Origin: Georgenia sp. TF02-10
GTDB lineage: Bacteria; Actinomycetota; Actinomycetes; Actinomycetales; Actinomycetaceae
Length of the DNA stretch: 64,000 nt
Reading direction: 5' to 3'
Assembly (NCBI RefSeq): GCF_022759505.1
Contig: NZ_CP094289.1
Span: 2,728,001 to 2,792,000, forward strand
Positions 15,554-25,247 of this stretch are shown here, piece by piece; the first letter of the stretch is position 1; each line of letters starts with the position of its first letter. The notes beneath the pieces are model-generated. The model was not told the origin of the DNA. It made no database searches and worked only from the letters and a program-made list of their open reading frames with translations. The position numbers and the translations under genes were made by a program.

Positions 15554-17029
15554 ATGAGCGAGCAGCAGCGCCCCAGCGGCGCCGGGACCACCCTCGACGC
15601 CGGCGAACGCCGGCTGGTGGAGACCACCGGGATCGAGGTCGTCGCCGAGGGCGAGCGCACGAGCAAGGCCTCGGACCTGTTCTGGCCGTGGTTCGCGGCC
15701 AACGTCTCCGTCTTCGGGGTCAGCTGGGGTGCCTTCGTCCTGGACTTCGGGATCTCCTTCTGGCAGGCCGTGGCGGTCAGCGTCGTCGGCATCGTGCTGT
15801 CCTTCCTCGCCTGCGGCATCGTCGCGCTCGCCGGCAAGCGGGGCTCCGCGCCGACGATGATCCTCAGCCGGGCCGCCTTCGGCGTGCGCGGGCAGAAGGT
15901 GCCCGGCGTCGTCTCCTGGATCCTGTCCATCGGCTGGGAGACGGTCCTGGCGATCCTCGCCACCCTGGCCACCGCCACCATCCTGAACCAGCTGGGCTGG
16001 GGCGGGGGCACCACCACGAAGGTGGTCGCCGCCGTCGTCGTCGCCGGCCTCATCGTGGTCGCGTCGGTGCTCGGCTACCACGTCATCATCCGGCTCCAGT
16101 CCGCGCTCACCTGGGTCACCGGCGCGCTGTCGGTCGTCTACATCCTGCTCACCCTCGACGAGATCGACCTCGGCGCCGTCCAGGCGCTGCCCGCCGGGCC
16201 GCTCACCGCCGTCGTCGGCGCCCTGGTCATGGTGATCACCGGGTTCGGGCTGGGCTGGATCAACATCGCCTCGGACTGGTCCCGGTACCTGCCGCGGACG
16301 ACGCCGGGCGGCCGGGTGGTCTTCTGGAACACCTTCGGCGGCTCGGTCGCCCCGGTGCTGCTGGTGGTCTTCGGCCTGCTGCTGGCCGGCTCCTCCCCGG
16401 ACCTGAAGGACGCGATCGCGGCCGACCCGATCGGGGCGCTGGCCGCCGCGCTGCCCACCTGGTTCCTGCTGCCCTTCCTGCTGGTCGCGGTGCTGGGGCT
16501 GGTCAGCGGGGCGGTGCTGGGCATCTACTCCTCCGGGCTGACCCTGCTGTCCCTCGGCGTGCGGATCCCCCGGCCGGCGGCGGCGTTCCTCGACGGCATG
16601 CTCCTGACGCTGGGGACCTTCTACGTCGTCTTCCTCGCCGACGCCCGGTTCCTCGAGCAGTTCCAGGGATTCCTCACCACGCTCGGCGTCCCGATCGCCG
16701 CCTGGGGCGGGATCATGATGGCCGACATCGCCCTGCGCCGCCGCGACTACGACGAGCGGGCCCTGTTCGACCGCCGCGGCCGGTACGGCGACGTCGCCTG
16801 GGGGCCGGTGCTGCTCATGGTCCTCTGCTCGGTGATCGGCTGGGGGCTGGTCACCAACAGCGTCGGGTGGCTGCAGTGGCAGGGCTACCTGCTCGGGCTC
16901 GGGCTGGGCGGCAAGGAGGGCGCGTGGGCCTACGCCGGGCTCGGCGTCGTCGTCTCCCTGGTGCTGGGCTTCGTGGGGTACTACCTCGGTCGGCGCCAGG
17001 TGGTGGCCCGGCAGGAGGGGGCGCGGTGA
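15554..17029 (+). CDS. NCS1-family purine/cytosine-type permease
   Basis: A 491-residue integral membrane protein with about 12 helices. The N-terminal IEVVAEGERTSKASDLFWPWFAANVSVFGVSWG is typical of nucleobase:cation symporter-1 (CodB-like) transporters, as is the GKRGSAPTMILSRAAFGVRG segment. It should import a nucleobase or related ring compound with a cation. The gene overlaps the following cysteine-hydrolase gene by four bases, so transport and hydrolysis are probably coupled. Confidence 0.92.
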   Translation: MSEQQRPSGAGTTLDAGERRLVETTGIEVVAEGERTSKASDLFWPWFAANVSVFGVSWGAFVLDFGISFWQAVAVSVVGIVLSFLACGIVALAGKRGSAPTMILSRAAFGVRGQKVPGVVSWILSIGWETVLAILATLATATILNQLGWGGGTTTKVVAAVVVAGLIVVASVLGYHVIIRLQSALTWVTGALSVVYILLTLDEIDLGAVQALPAGPLTAVVGALVMVITGFGLGWINIASDWSRYLPRTTPGGRVVFWNTFGGSVAPVLLVVFGLLLAGSSPDLKDAIAADPIGALAAALPTWFLLPFLLVAVLGLVSGAVLGIYSSGLTLLSLGVRIPRPAAAFLDGMLLTLGTFYVVFLADARFLEQFQGFLTTLGVPIAAWGGIMMADIALRRRDYDERALFDRRGRYGDVAWGPVLLMVLCSVIGWGLVTNSVGWLQWQGYLLGLGLGGKEGAWAYAGLGVVVSLVLGFVGYYLGRRQVVARQEGAR

Positions 17030-17637
17030 GCGCCGGGGCGTCGGGCGGTGCTCCGGCGGCCGTGCCCGGCCCGGCGGCTGCCGGCTCCCCCGCGGCGACC
17101 GGCACGGAGCCCTGGCTGGTCGTCGTCGATCCGCAGCGGATCTTCGCCGAGCCGTCCAGCCCGTGGGCCTCGCCGATGTTCGACGGGATCGTCGGCTCGG
17201 TCCGTCGGCTGGCCGAGCGGTTCGCCGGCCGGGTGGTGGTGACCCGGTTCGTCGCGCCGCCGCAGCCGCGCGGGTCCTGGGTGCCCTACTACCGGGAGTG
17301 GCCCTTCGCCCAGGTGCCCGCGGACGACCCGCTCTACGCCGTCGTCGACCCGCTGGCCGACCTCGGCGCGCCGGTGGTCACGGCGACGACGTTCGGGAAG
17401 TGGCCGGCGCTGGCGGAGGTGACCGGGCCGGAGCCGCACCTGGTGCTCACCGGCGTGGCCACCGACTGCTGCGTGCTCGCCACCGCCCTGCCGGCCGCCG
17501 ACGCCGGGGCGACCCTGCGGGTGGTCGCCGACGCCTGCGCCGGTTCCGCCCCGGAGAACCACGCCCGGGCACTCGCCGTGATGGCGCTGTTCGCCCCGCA
17601 GATCACGCTCACCACGTCCGTGGAGCTGCTGGGCTGA
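17026..17637 (+). CDS. Isochorismatase-like cysteine hydrolase
   Basis: A 203-residue protein with the isochorismatase fold: LVVVDPQRIFAEPSSPWASP (catalytic Asp in the first motif), a lysine in TTFGKWPAL, and the catalytic cysteine in LTGVATDCCVLATALPAADAG. The family includes nicotinamidases, N-carbamoyl hydrolases and ureidoacrylate-type hydrolases. Its overlap (GTGA) with an NCS1 permease suggests hydrolysis of an amide from nucleobase or pyrimidine breakdown. Start GTG 17026. Confidence 0.88.
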   Translation: MSAGASGGAPAAVPGPAAAGSPAATGTEPWLVVVDPQRIFAEPSSPWASPMFDGIVGSVRRLAERFAGRVVVTRFVAPPQPRGSWVPYYREWPFAQVPADDPLYAVVDPLADLGAPVVTATTFGKWPALAEVTGPEPHLVLTGVATDCCVLATALPAADAGATLRVVADACAGSAPENHARALAVMALFAPQITLTTSVELLG

Positions 17638-17665
17638 CGGCGGGCCGGGCTCGTGCCTCGGGGGC

Positions 17666-18994
17666 TCAGCCGCCCAGGACGGCCCACCCGTGGCCGGGCA
17701 CCCGCACGCCGTCGGCCAGCACCTCCGCCGACCCGGCCAGGACCCTGCCCGCACCCGCCGCCGGCACCTGGGCGGCGTCGTCGGCGAGGTTCAGGACGAC
17801 CACGACCCGCTCCGCGCCCGCGGACTGCTCGTAGGCCAGCAGCTCGTTGGCCAGGTGGAGCACCCGGAGCCGGGAGCGGTGCAGCCACGGGTGCCGCCGG
17901 CGCAGCCCGATCAGCTCCTGGTGCAGGTGGTAGGTCGCCCACCCCTCGGCCGGGAGGTCCGCTGGCGCGGCCGGGTAGGCGGGGCGGATGGCGTCGTCAC
18001 CGCCGAGACGCTCCTCCTTCAGCCCGGTCATGGCCTGCTCGTCGCCGTAGTACACCGCCGGCGTCCCGGCCACGGTGAGCAGCACGACGAGGGCGTGCGG
18101 CAGGTGCCGCCGGTCGGTCAGGCGGGTGGCGATGCGAGTGACGTCGTGGTTGCCGACGAAGGTCTGCGGCGCGAAGGCCTCAACCATGGCGTCGTGGCGG
18201 CCCAGGGCGTGCGCGAGCTCGTAGAGGTTGTGGTCGTTCAGGGCCGACCAGATCGCCTTCCACAGCTCGTACTGGGTCACCGAGTCCATCCCGGAATCGG
18301 CGACGACGGCGGCGTAGTCGCCGTGGATCACCTCCCCGACGACGTACACCTCCGGGTGCCGCGCCCGGACCTCCGGCAGCACCTGGGCCCAGAACGCCGG
18401 CGGCACGGCGTAGGCCGCGTCGAGCCGCCAGCCGTCGGCGCCGGCGTCGAGCCAGTGGTTCATCACCTCGGTGACGAGCGCGACGACGGCCGGGGCGTCG
18501 TGGTTCAGCGCGACCAGCCCGGCGTGGCCCTCGAAGGTCCGGTACTCGGGCTCGGCGGGGGCGCCGGGCGCGGGGTTCACCGCGCCACCCGCCGGCCAGG
18601 ACAGGTGGAACAGCTCGGCCTCCGGCGCGGCCGGGCCGCCGGTGACGGCCGCCCGGAACAAGGGGTGGTCCCGGCCGACGTGGTTGAACACCCCGTCGAG
18701 GACGACCTTCAGTCCTCGGGCGTGGGCGGCGGCGACGAGGGTTTCGAAGTCCGACCGGTCCCCCAGCCGGGGGTCGACGGTGAGATGGTCGATGGTGTCG
18801 TAGCCGTGGGACCGGGCGGTGAAGACCGGCCCGAGGAGGAGGCCGGAGACACCGAGGTCGACGGCGTAGTCCAGCCAGTCGACCAGCCGGCCGAGCCGGT
18901 GCTGGACCGGCGCGCCGTCGTCGAGGACCGGTTCCGCGCCGACGAAGCCGAGCGGGTAGACGTGCCAGAAGATCGCGTGCTCGTGCCAGGTCAC
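17666..18994 (-). CDS. Glycoside hydrolase family 13 protein (alpha-amylase/cyclomaltodextrinase-like)
   Basis: A 442-residue cytoplasmic enzyme without a signal peptide. The GH13 (beta/alpha)8 motifs are present: VVLDGVFNHVG (region I), DGWRLDAAY with nucleophile D192 (II), VYVVGEVIHG with acid/base E221 (III) and FVGNHDVTR with D284 (IV). Opening with IFWHVYPLGFVGAEP is typical of small maltodextrin- or trehalose-related hydrolases in actinobacteria. It converges on the hydrolase gene and stands alone. Confidence 0.92.
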   Translation of the reverse strand: MTWHEHAIFWHVYPLGFVGAEPVLDDGAPVQHRLGRLVDWLDYAVDLGVSGLLLGPVFTARSHGYDTIDHLTVDPRLGDRSDFETLVAAAHARGLKVVLDGVFNHVGRDHPLFRAAVTGGPAAPEAELFHLSWPAGGAVNPAPGAPAEPEYRTFEGHAGLVALNHDAPAVVALVTEVMNHWLDAGADGWRLDAAYAVPPAFWAQVLPEVRARHPEVYVVGEVIHGDYAAVVADSGMDSVTQYELWKAIWSALNDHNLYELAHALGRHDAMVEAFAPQTFVGNHDVTRIATRLTDRRHLPHALVVLLTVAGTPAVYYGDEQAMTGLKEERLGGDDAIRPAYPAAPADLPAEGWATYHLHQELIGLRRRHPWLHRSRLRVLHLANELLAYEQSAGAERVVVVLNLADDAAQVPAAGAGRVLAGSAEVLADGVRVPGHGWAVLGG

Positions 18995-19070
18995 CGGGTC
19001 ATCCTGCCTGGTGGGGCGGGCAGGGGCGCGAGGGCGCGCGGGGCATGGCCTACTGCTCGCGAGGACCAGG

Positions 19071-19478
19071 GCCGGCGCCAGTCCCCCGACGTCAGCGCCG
19101 CGTGCCGCAGCACGGGATCACGGAGTGTGTGCGTCTCGGCCGGCTGCGAGACCGGCAGCCGGCAGTGTTCGTGAACGACCACAAAGTGCCCTGACGGGGC
19201 TCCCCGAGCCGATGCTGACCTGGGCGTTTACCGCCGGAGCGACGGTGCGGAGCGGCCTTTGCGGTCGTTCACGAGCATCCTGCGGGGCGAGCCCTCCTCC
19301 GAAGCCGCGGGACGGCCGGGCGCGGGGTCACGGCCAGCGAACCGGCCCGGCGAGAGTCGCGCCCGGCGAAACGGCCCGGCGGGGGGCACGCCGGCGAACG
19401 GCCCGGCGAGGGTCACGGCCGACGCGGAGCTGTCGGCGAGACTCACGGCCGGCGCCAGTCCCCCGACGTCAGCGCCGC
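19071..19478. repeat. Non-coding repeat cluster downstream of the SDR gene
   Basis: This 18,995-19,442 gap has no gene. A 31-bp sequence at 19071-19101 is identical to 19448-19478, which encodes the C-terminus (LTSGDWRRP) of the adjacent SDR, so the 3' end of that gene is duplicated. TCGTGAACGACCACAAA (19169-19185) recurs inverted at 19258-19274 with one mismatch. Four to five degenerate 26-30-bp tandem units of the form CACGGC-x-GGCGAACGGCCCGGCGAG fill 19328-19450. Confidence 0.75.
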
Positions 19479-20276
19479 ACCCGCCATCGGCCCCATCTGG
19501 AGCATGCCGCCGTCGACCACCCAGGACGCGCCGTTGACGTACCCGGCGTCCGGCCCGCACAGGAACGCCACCACGGCGGCGACCTCCCGGGCGTCCCCCG
19601 GCCGGGCGACGGGGATGCCTGCCCGTTCCTTCCCGACCAGGGCCGACTCGTCCTCCTGCCCGGTCATCGGGGTCGCGATCTCGCCCGGCGCGACCGTGTT
19701 GGCGGTGATGCCGTACTCGGCCAGCTCCAGCGCCGCCGTCTTCACCAGCAGCCCCAGCCCGCCCTTGGCGGCGTCGTAGGGAGCCGAGCCGACCTTTGGG
19801 GCGTGCTCGTGGACGGAGGTGATGGCCACGATCCGGCCGCCGTCGCCGGCCTGGACCATGTGCCGGGCCGCGGCCTGCAGGCAGCAGAACGCGCCGTCGA
19901 GGTCGACCGCGACGACCTCGCGCCAGCGCTCGTAGCTCAGGTCCAGCAGGAGCTCGGCGGTGCCGGTGCCGGAGCACATGACGAGGGTGTCCACCCCGCC
20001 CATCGTGGCCGCGAGCTCGTCGACGACGGCGGTGCCGGAGGTGGGGTCGGTGAGGTCGAGGTGGCGGACGTGCGCCTCGGCGCCGGCGTGCTGGACCTCT
20101 TCGGCGGTGCGGGCGGCACCGTCGGCGTCGGTGTGCCAGGTGATGCCGACCTGCCGGCCGTGCTCCGCGAGCGCGACCGCGGTGGCCTTGCCGATCCCGG
20201 AGTCGCCGCCGGTGACGATGATCCGGCGCGGCGTGAACGCGGCGGGGGGCTCGGTCGGGGACGGCTCGGCAGACAT
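19443..20276 (-). CDS. Short-chain dehydrogenase/reductase
   Basis: A 277-residue classical SDR. It has the NAD(P) motif IIVTGGDSGIGKATAVALAE, the acidic/adenine region HLDLTD, an LVMCSGTG segment in place of NNAG, and the catalytic S-x12-Y-x3-K set in ITSVHEHAPKVGSAPYDAAKGG. NTVAPGEIATPM and GYVNGASWVVDGGMLQM complete the fold. The start is ATG 20276 with AGGAGG just upstream. Substrate unknown. Its last nine codons are copied in the downstream repeat region. Confidence 0.93.
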   Translation of the reverse strand: MSAEPSPTEPPAAFTPRRIIVTGGDSGIGKATAVALAEHGRQVGITWHTDADGAARTAEEVQHAGAEAHVRHLDLTDPTSGTAVVDELAATMGGVDTLVMCSGTGTAELLLDLSYERWREVVAVDLDGAFCCLQAAARHMVQAGDGGRIVAITSVHEHAPKVGSAPYDAAKGGLGLLVKTAALELAEYGITANTVAPGEIATPMTGQEDESALVGKERAGIPVARPGDAREVAAVVAFLCGPDAGYVNGASWVVDGGMLQMGPMAGAALTSGDWRRP

Positions 20277-20543
20277 GGGTCCTCCTCTGGGCGTAGCTGC
20301 CCGGGGTGGTCGGGGTACCTGTCCTTGTGTAGGCCTCCGGCCGGGGGCCGGCAACCGCGAGCGCCAGGCCCGCGAGCCCTCGTCACCGCCCCGCGGGGCA
20401 GCTCGATACCAGACCGCAGGGTGACGACAGGCACCGCGCCGGTGGGGTGAGCCGGGTGCCTTCTGCTCGTGCCTCCGCCTCGGAGCTGTGCGGTCGGCCG
20501 TGGTCTGTGCCGACGGGCACCGGTCCCGGGGGACACTGGGCCG

Positions 20544-20984
20544 GTGGGAAGGCCGCTGCCGGGTCGGGGCTACTGGCGCGAGGACGGCGAGGTGCTGCCC
20601 GCACGCACGGCCTGGGAGGAGTGGGCCCTCCGGGCGCGCGAGGTGCTCGCCCGGCTGGCCGCCCGGGAGGGGGCCGTCATCACCTACGGCGAGCTGGGCC
20701 GCGCGGTTCAGTCCGGCACGGGCGTGCACACCAACGTGCCGCTGCCGCACTGGATCGGCCAGGTGCTCCGCCGGGTGGCGGCCGAGGCCGGCCGAGCGGG
20801 CGAGCCGCCGTGGACGGCCCTGGTCGTGCATGCCGCGGACGGGACCGTGGGCCGGGAGTGCCTCGGTCTCCTCGGGCCCGGCGAGGGTCCCCTCCCCGAC
20901 GAGGAGCGCGAGACCCGGGCCGAGATCGCGCGGCGGGCCTGCTACCGGCACGCCAGCGCGACTGGCGCCCGTCCTCCGCGCTGA
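20544..20984 (+). CDS. Conserved hypothetical protein
   Basis: A 146-residue soluble protein from the GTG at 20544; an ATG at 20469 would add 25 weakly supported residues. Conserved-looking core: EWALRAREVLARLAAREGAV, ITYGELGRAVQSGTGVHTNV, WIGQVLRRVAAEAGRAGEPP and WTALVVHAADGTVGRECLG. Proteins with this YGELG...WIGQVL...ALVV pattern recur in actinobacteria without a known role. The helical segment loosely recalls winged-helix methyltransferase-like folds, but no catalytic cysteine is present in the right place. Confidence 0.65.
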   Translation: MGRPLPGRGYWREDGEVLPARTAWEEWALRAREVLARLAAREGAVITYGELGRAVQSGTGVHTNVPLPHWIGQVLRRVAAEAGRAGEPPWTALVVHAADGTVGRECLGLLGPGEGPLPDEERETRAEIARRACYRHASATGARPPR

Positions 20985-21036
20985 CGACCCGTGCGGACCA
21001 GGCCGTCGCCCCGCCGTCGGACCGTCGCCCCGACGG

Positions 21037-21363
21037 TCAGGGCGCCTTCAGCGGGTCGTGCCCGCGGGACATGAGCCAGTGCCGCCAGCTGGCGTCCTCG
21101 TCGTGCCGTTCGACGGTGCCGGAGCGGATCTCCTCCACCACGCGGCGCATGGTGTCCACGTCGTCAGGGGTCAGGTCCGTCCGGCGCTTGCCCAGGATCT
21201 CCACGATCTGCCGCGAGACGTCGTCGCCGGCCTGGTCTGGGTAGCTCTCGGAGCCCTCACCGGCGTCCGCCGCCGCCAGGAAGTCCTGCAGCTCGCGCGA
21301 GCTCATGTTCACCACGACATGGAACTCGTCCCACAGGTCGTCGTCGATCACGTCCGAAGCCAT
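21037..21363 (-). CDS. DUF3140 family protein
   Basis: A 108-residue acidic protein: DDDLWDEFHVVVNMSSRELQ, DFLAAADAGEGSESYP, VSRQIVEILGKRRTDLTPDD, VDTMRRVVEEI, ending WRHWLMSRGHDPLK. The WDEFHVVVNMSSRELQ and W-x-x-W-LMSRGHDPLK features match DUF3140, a family often near DUF2945 genes in actinobacteria. ATG 21363 follows AGGAGG. Biochemical role unknown. Confidence 0.85.
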   Translation of the reverse strand: MASDVIDDDLWDEFHVVVNMSSRELQDFLAAADAGEGSESYPDQAGDDVSRQIVEILGKRRTDLTPDDVDTMRRVVEEIRSGTVERHDEDASWRHWLMSRGHDPLKAP

Positions 21364-21485
21364 CGTTCCTCCTCGTTCAGGTCCCTCGACGGTATGAGCC
21401 CGGCGGTCCTCGTGCACGCGGTGCCGGGGCAGCGGCCCGCCCTGGCCGGGAAGCGACCGGCGCGCACGCATGTCAACCTTGGCCG

Positions 21486-22826
21486 GTGACGGACGGCAGT
21501 ACTGAGTCGGTGACGGACGGCGGGAGAGGGACCGGGAACGCGGGCGGGACCGGGAACGCGGGCGGGACCGCGAGCGCTGGCGGGACCGCGAGCGCCGGCG
21601 GGCCGGGGACCGGGAACGCGCGCGAGACCGCGAGCGCCGGCGGGCCGGGGACCGGGAACGCGCGCGGGACCGCGAGCGCCGCGCGGGCGCGGGCGGCCGC
21701 CCGTGCCCGCGGGACGCGCGCGGCCGCCCGCGCCCGCGAGCCTGCCGGCCGGCGCCCGCGCCACGGGTGGCTCCGCCGCACCTGGGCCCGCCACCCGCGG
21801 GTGTCCCTGGCGGTGCGGGCCGGCGTCGCCGCTGCGCTGTCGTGGCTCATCGCACCGCTGCTGCCCGCCCCCGCCAGCGACTACCCCTACTACGCCCCGC
21901 TCGGCGCGGTCATCGCGACCACCTTCTCCCTGGCCGGGTCGGTGCGGGAGTCCCTCCAGGCCGTCCTGGCCATCGCCATCGGCGGCACCATCGCCCTCGG
22001 CGCCGACCTGCTCAGCGAGGACTCCGGGCCGCTCATGGTCGCCGTCGTCATCACCCTCGGCGTGGTCGCGGCTGGCTGGCGCCCGCTCGGCGACCAGGGC
22101 AGCTGGGTCCCCATGGCCGCGCTGTTCACGCTGATCATCGGCCAGGGCGAGGCGTTCTTCGTCGGCACCTACGCCGGGCTGGTGCTGCTCGGCGCGCTGG
22201 TCGGGCTCGGCGTCAACCTGGTCTTCCCGCCGCTGCCGCTCGCCCCGGTGCAGGAGGCGACGAGGGAGATGCGCCAGGTGCTCGTCGTCCAGCTGCGGGA
22301 CACGGCCGACCTGCTCGCCCGCGGCGAGCCGCCCGAGCCGGCGGACTGGGCCGGCCGCCGTCGCGACGTCGAGCCCGCCCGGTGGCGGATGCGCGACGCC
22401 GCCCGGCAGGCGGACGAGGCGCGCCGGGGCAACGTCCGGGCCCGGCGGTACGCCGGGGCGGTGGCGGGGGAGCTGCGGCAGGGGGAGGCGCTGGACCGGC
22501 TGACCACCCAGGTCAGCGAGCTCACCGACCTGCTCAGCGAGGAGGAGCGCGCGGGGCTGGAGCAGGTCGCGCTCGGTCCGGCGCTGCGCCCCGCGGCCGC
22601 CGAGGCGCTGCGCCGCCTCGCCGACGCCCTGGACAGCGTGCGCGACGGCCGCGCCGACGCCGAGGCGCACGCGGCGGCCGAGGCGGCCCGGCTCGCCTTC
22701 GTGGAGCAGATCGACCGGCACCGGACGACCTCGCCCGGCGGTGGGGTGCTGGCGGCCGGGACGCTGGCGATGGTGATCCAGCGGTGCCTGGAGTCGGTCC
22801 CGCCGCAGCCGGACCGGCAGGCCTGA
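21486..22826 (+). CDS. FUSC-family membrane protein (aromatic-acid exporter type)
   Basis: A 446-residue protein. The first 95 residues are a Gly/Ala/Thr then Ala/Arg-rich low-complexity region encoded by tandem repeats (GTGNAGG, TASAGG units). From about residue 100 there are five to six membrane helices (VSLAVRAGVAAALSWLIAPL through FFVGTYAGLVLLGALVGLGV), then a long cytoplasmic helical domain. This is half of the FUSC/AaeB topology; actinobacterial members often have this size. Probable efflux role. GTG start; the low-complexity leader may be partly untranslated if a later start is used. Confidence 0.82.
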   Translation: MTDGSTESVTDGGRGTGNAGGTGNAGGTASAGGTASAGGPGTGNARETASAGGPGTGNARGTASAARARAAARARGTRAAARAREPAGRRPRHGWLRRTWARHPRVSLAVRAGVAAALSWLIAPLLPAPASDYPYYAPLGAVIATTFSLAGSVRESLQAVLAIAIGGTIALGADLLSEDSGPLMVAVVITLGVVAAGWRPLGDQGSWVPMAALFTLIIGQGEAFFVGTYAGLVLLGALVGLGVNLVFPPLPLAPVQEATREMRQVLVVQLRDTADLLARGEPPEPADWAGRRRDVEPARWRMRDAARQADEARRGNVRARRYAGAVAGELRQGEALDRLTTQVSELTDLLSEEERAGLEQVALGPALRPAAAEALRRLADALDSVRDGRADAEAHAAAEAARLAFVEQIDRHRTTSPGGGVLAAGTLAMVIQRCLESVPPQPDRQA

Positions 22827-22969
22827 CCCCGCGCCCGATCCGCGCGCGCGGCGCCGGCCGCGCCCAGATGCGGCCGTCCCGGGCGCCGTCGCGACTCGGC
22901 AGCGACCGGCGCGGCCGCCCGCCGCCGTCGCGACTCCCGCAGTCCCGACGTCGACCGCCGACCCGACCC

Positions 22970-24358
22970 CTACTCCCGGATGTGCCCGTCCCCCTCCACG
23001 ATCCAGGTGGTCGTGGTGAGCTCGGCCAGGCCCATCGGTCCGCGGGCGTGGAGCTTCTGGGTCGAGATGCCGATCTCCGCGCCCAGGCCGAGCTGGCCGC
23101 CGTCGGTGAAGCGGGAGGAGGCGTTGACGATGAGCGCGGCGGAGTCGAGCTCGGTGGTGAACCGGCGCACGGCGGTGGTGTCCCGGGTGCAGATGACCTC
23201 GGTGTGGCCGGAGGAGTAGCGGCGGATGTGCTCCAGCGCCTCGTCGAGGGAGTCCACCACCCGCACCGCCAGGTCGAGGGAGAGGTACTCGGTCGCCCAG
23301 TCCGCCTCGGTGGCCGGCGCGAACGCCAGCCCGGCCGGGGCGGCGGCCGCGACGGCGTCGTCGCCGTGGACGGTGACGCCCCGCTCCCCCAGCGCCGGCA
23401 GGACGGTGGGCAGGAAGGCCGGCGCGACGTCGCGGTGGACGAGCAGGGTCTCGGCGGCGTTGCACACGCCGGTGCGCTGGGTCTTGGAATTGAGCACGAT
23501 CGGCAGGGCCTGGGCGAGGTCGGCGGCGGCGTCGACGTAGACGTGGCAGTTGCCCACCCCGGTCTCGATGACCGGGACGACCGACTCCCGCACCACGGTC
23601 TGGATCAGGTCCGCCCCGCCGCGCGGGACGAGGACGTCGATGAGGCCGCGGGCCCGCATCATCTCCACCGCGCCGGCCCGGCCGTAGGCGTCCACGGACT
23701 GGATGAGCTCGGCGGGGAGCCCGCGGGCCGCCAGGGCCTCGCCGAGGACGGCGACGATCACCTCGTTCGAGCCGGCCGCGGCCGTCCCGCCGCGCAGGAC
23801 GACGGCGTTGCCGGACTTCAGGGCCAGCCCGGCGGCGTCGACGGTCACGTTGGGCCGGGCCTCGTAGATCATCCCGACGACGCCCATCGGCACCCGCACC
23901 TGGCGCAGCCGCAGGCCGTTGGGCAGGGTGGAGCCGCGCACCACCTCCCCCACCGGGTCCGGCAGGGCGGCCAGCTCGCGCAGCGCGTCGGCGATCGCGG
24001 CGACCCGGGCGTCGTCCAGCGCGAGCCGGTCCAGCAGGGAGTCCTTCATCCCGCGCTCGCGGCCGCGCTCGAGGTCGACGGCGTTTGCCGCCGTGATCCG
24101 CCCCGTGTTGGCGACGAGGGCGTCCGCCATGGCGTGCAGCGCGGCGTCCTTGGTCGCGCGGGTCGCGGTGGCCAGGGACCGGGCGGCCGTCTTGGCGGCG
24201 CGGGCGATGGCGACGACGGCGGCCCGGACGTCCGTCCCGTCGCCCGCCGCGGCGGTGCCGGCCGCGGCGCCGTCGCCCGGTTCGGCGAGGGTGTTCGCCG
24301 GGTCGGCGCAGGTGGCGGGCTCCGCGGCGGGACGGTCAGCGGCGGTCGTCTCGGTCAT
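22970..24358 (-). CDS. proA: Gamma-glutamyl phosphate reductase
   Basis: A 462-residue enzyme of proline synthesis that reduces gamma-glutamyl phosphate to the semialdehyde with NADPH. Features are the [21 protein letters not shown] nucleotide-binding region (first ten residues conserved), [12 protein letters not shown], the catalytic cysteine in [11 protein letters not shown], and [27 protein letters not shown], conserved in ProA. About 45 residues of Ala-rich sequence precede the domain, a common actinobacterial extension. ATG 24358. proB is not in the window. Confidence 0.95.
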   Translation of the reverse strand: MTETTAADRPAAEPATCADPANTLAEPGDGAAAGTAAAGDGTDVRAAVVAIARAAKTAARSLATATRATKDAALHAMADALVANTGRITAANAVDLERGRERGMKDSLLDRLALDDARVAAIADALRELAALPDPVGEVVRGSTLPNGLRLRQVRVPMGVVGMIYEARPNVTVDAAGLALKSGNAVVLRGGTAAAGSNEVIVAVLGEALAARGLPAELIQSVDAYGRAGAVEMMRARGLIDVLVPRGGADLIQTVVRESVVPVIETGVGNCHVYVDAAADLAQALPIVLNSKTQRTGVCNAAETLLVHRDVAPAFLPTVLPALGERGVTVHGDDAVAAAAPAGLAFAPATEADWATEYLSLDLAVRVVDSLDEALEHIRRYSSGHTEVICTRDTTAVRRFTTELDSAALIVNASSRFTDGGQLGLGAEIGISTQKLHARGPMGLAELTTTTWIVEGDGHIRE

Positions 24359-24540
24359 GGTGCCCAAGGGTAGGCGGGTGGCCGCCGGCGCGGGAGAGCT
24401 GGTCTCAGCGGCCGGGCCGGTGGGGAGCCCCCGCTCGGCGGGCGCCGGGTGCAGCCCGGCTTGCCGGGCGCCGACCCGCACGCGTGGAATGCCCACGCGC
24501 CCCATGCGTTGAAAGGGGTATCCGACCACGAAGGAGCAGC

Positions 24541-24927
24541 ATGGCTACGAAGAACGTCACCACCGAGGAGTTCGCCCAGACGGTCAGCGGCGAGGGCATC
24601 ACCCTGGTCGACTTCTGGGCGTCCTGGTGCGGCCCCTGCCGCCAGTTCGCGCCCATCTACGAGAAGGCCTCCGAGCAGCACACGGACATCACCTTCGCCA
24701 AGGTCGACACCGAGGCCGAGCAGGAGCTGTCCGCCCAGCTGCAGATCACGGCCATCCCGACACTGATGGCGTTCCGCGACGGCGTCCTGGTCTTCTCCCA
24801 GCCCGGCGCGCTGCCGGCGCCCTCGCTCGAGCAGCTCATCGACGGGGTGCGCGGGCTCGACATGGACGAGGTCCGCAAGGAGATCGCCGCCCAGCAGAAC
24901 GCCCCGGACGAGGCGCACCAGCACTGA
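24541..24927 (+). CDS. trxA: Thioredoxin
   Basis: A 128-residue cytoplasmic thioredoxin. The redox motif is WCGPC (C30, C33) in [17 protein letters not shown], and the cis-proline loop is [13 protein letters not shown]. It is about 20 residues longer than E. coli TrxA because of a charged C-terminal tail ([21 protein letters not shown] region). AAGGAGCAGC precedes ATG 24541. A strong terminator follows. Confidence 0.95.
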   Translation: MATKNVTTEEFAQTVSGEGITLVDFWASWCGPCRQFAPIYEKASEQHTDITFAKVDTEAEQELSAQLQITAIPTLMAFRDGVLVFSQPGALPAPSLEQLIDGVRGLDMDEVRKEIAAQQNAPDEAHQH

Positions 24928-24964
24928 CAGCGGGTCCGCCAGCCCGACCGGCTGTCTGACCGAC

Positions 24965-25010
24965 CAGACGACCGGGTCTGCGTCCCTTCGGACGCGGGCC
25001 CGGTCGTCTG
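24965..25010 (+). terminator. Strong hairpin terminator after thioredoxin
   Basis: CAGACGACCGGG...GCGTCC and GGACGC...CCCGGTCGTCTG form a 21-bp stem with two mismatches and a 4-nt loop, 38 bp after the thioredoxin stop. No long T tract follows, as is usual in GC-rich actinomycetes. The remaining 25,011-25,247 holds nothing I can support. Confidence 0.8.
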
Positions 25011-25247
25011 TCGTCTGTGACCGGGGCGGCGGTACCTGTCGTCTCTGACGGCCTCGGCGGAACCGCCCGAACCTTGGACCGCCGTGATGTGCCGTGAGCG
25101 GCCTGCCGCTCTCCGTGCGCAAGCGCGCGACCGTCCGCGGATGCCGGCGGCGTCACGCCACCGGGCGCCGTCGCTCGGTCCAGGACAGGAGGCCGCCCGG
25201 GCGGCGCTCGGCCTGGGCGGCCTCCGGCAGCCAGGCGGTGCGGGCGG

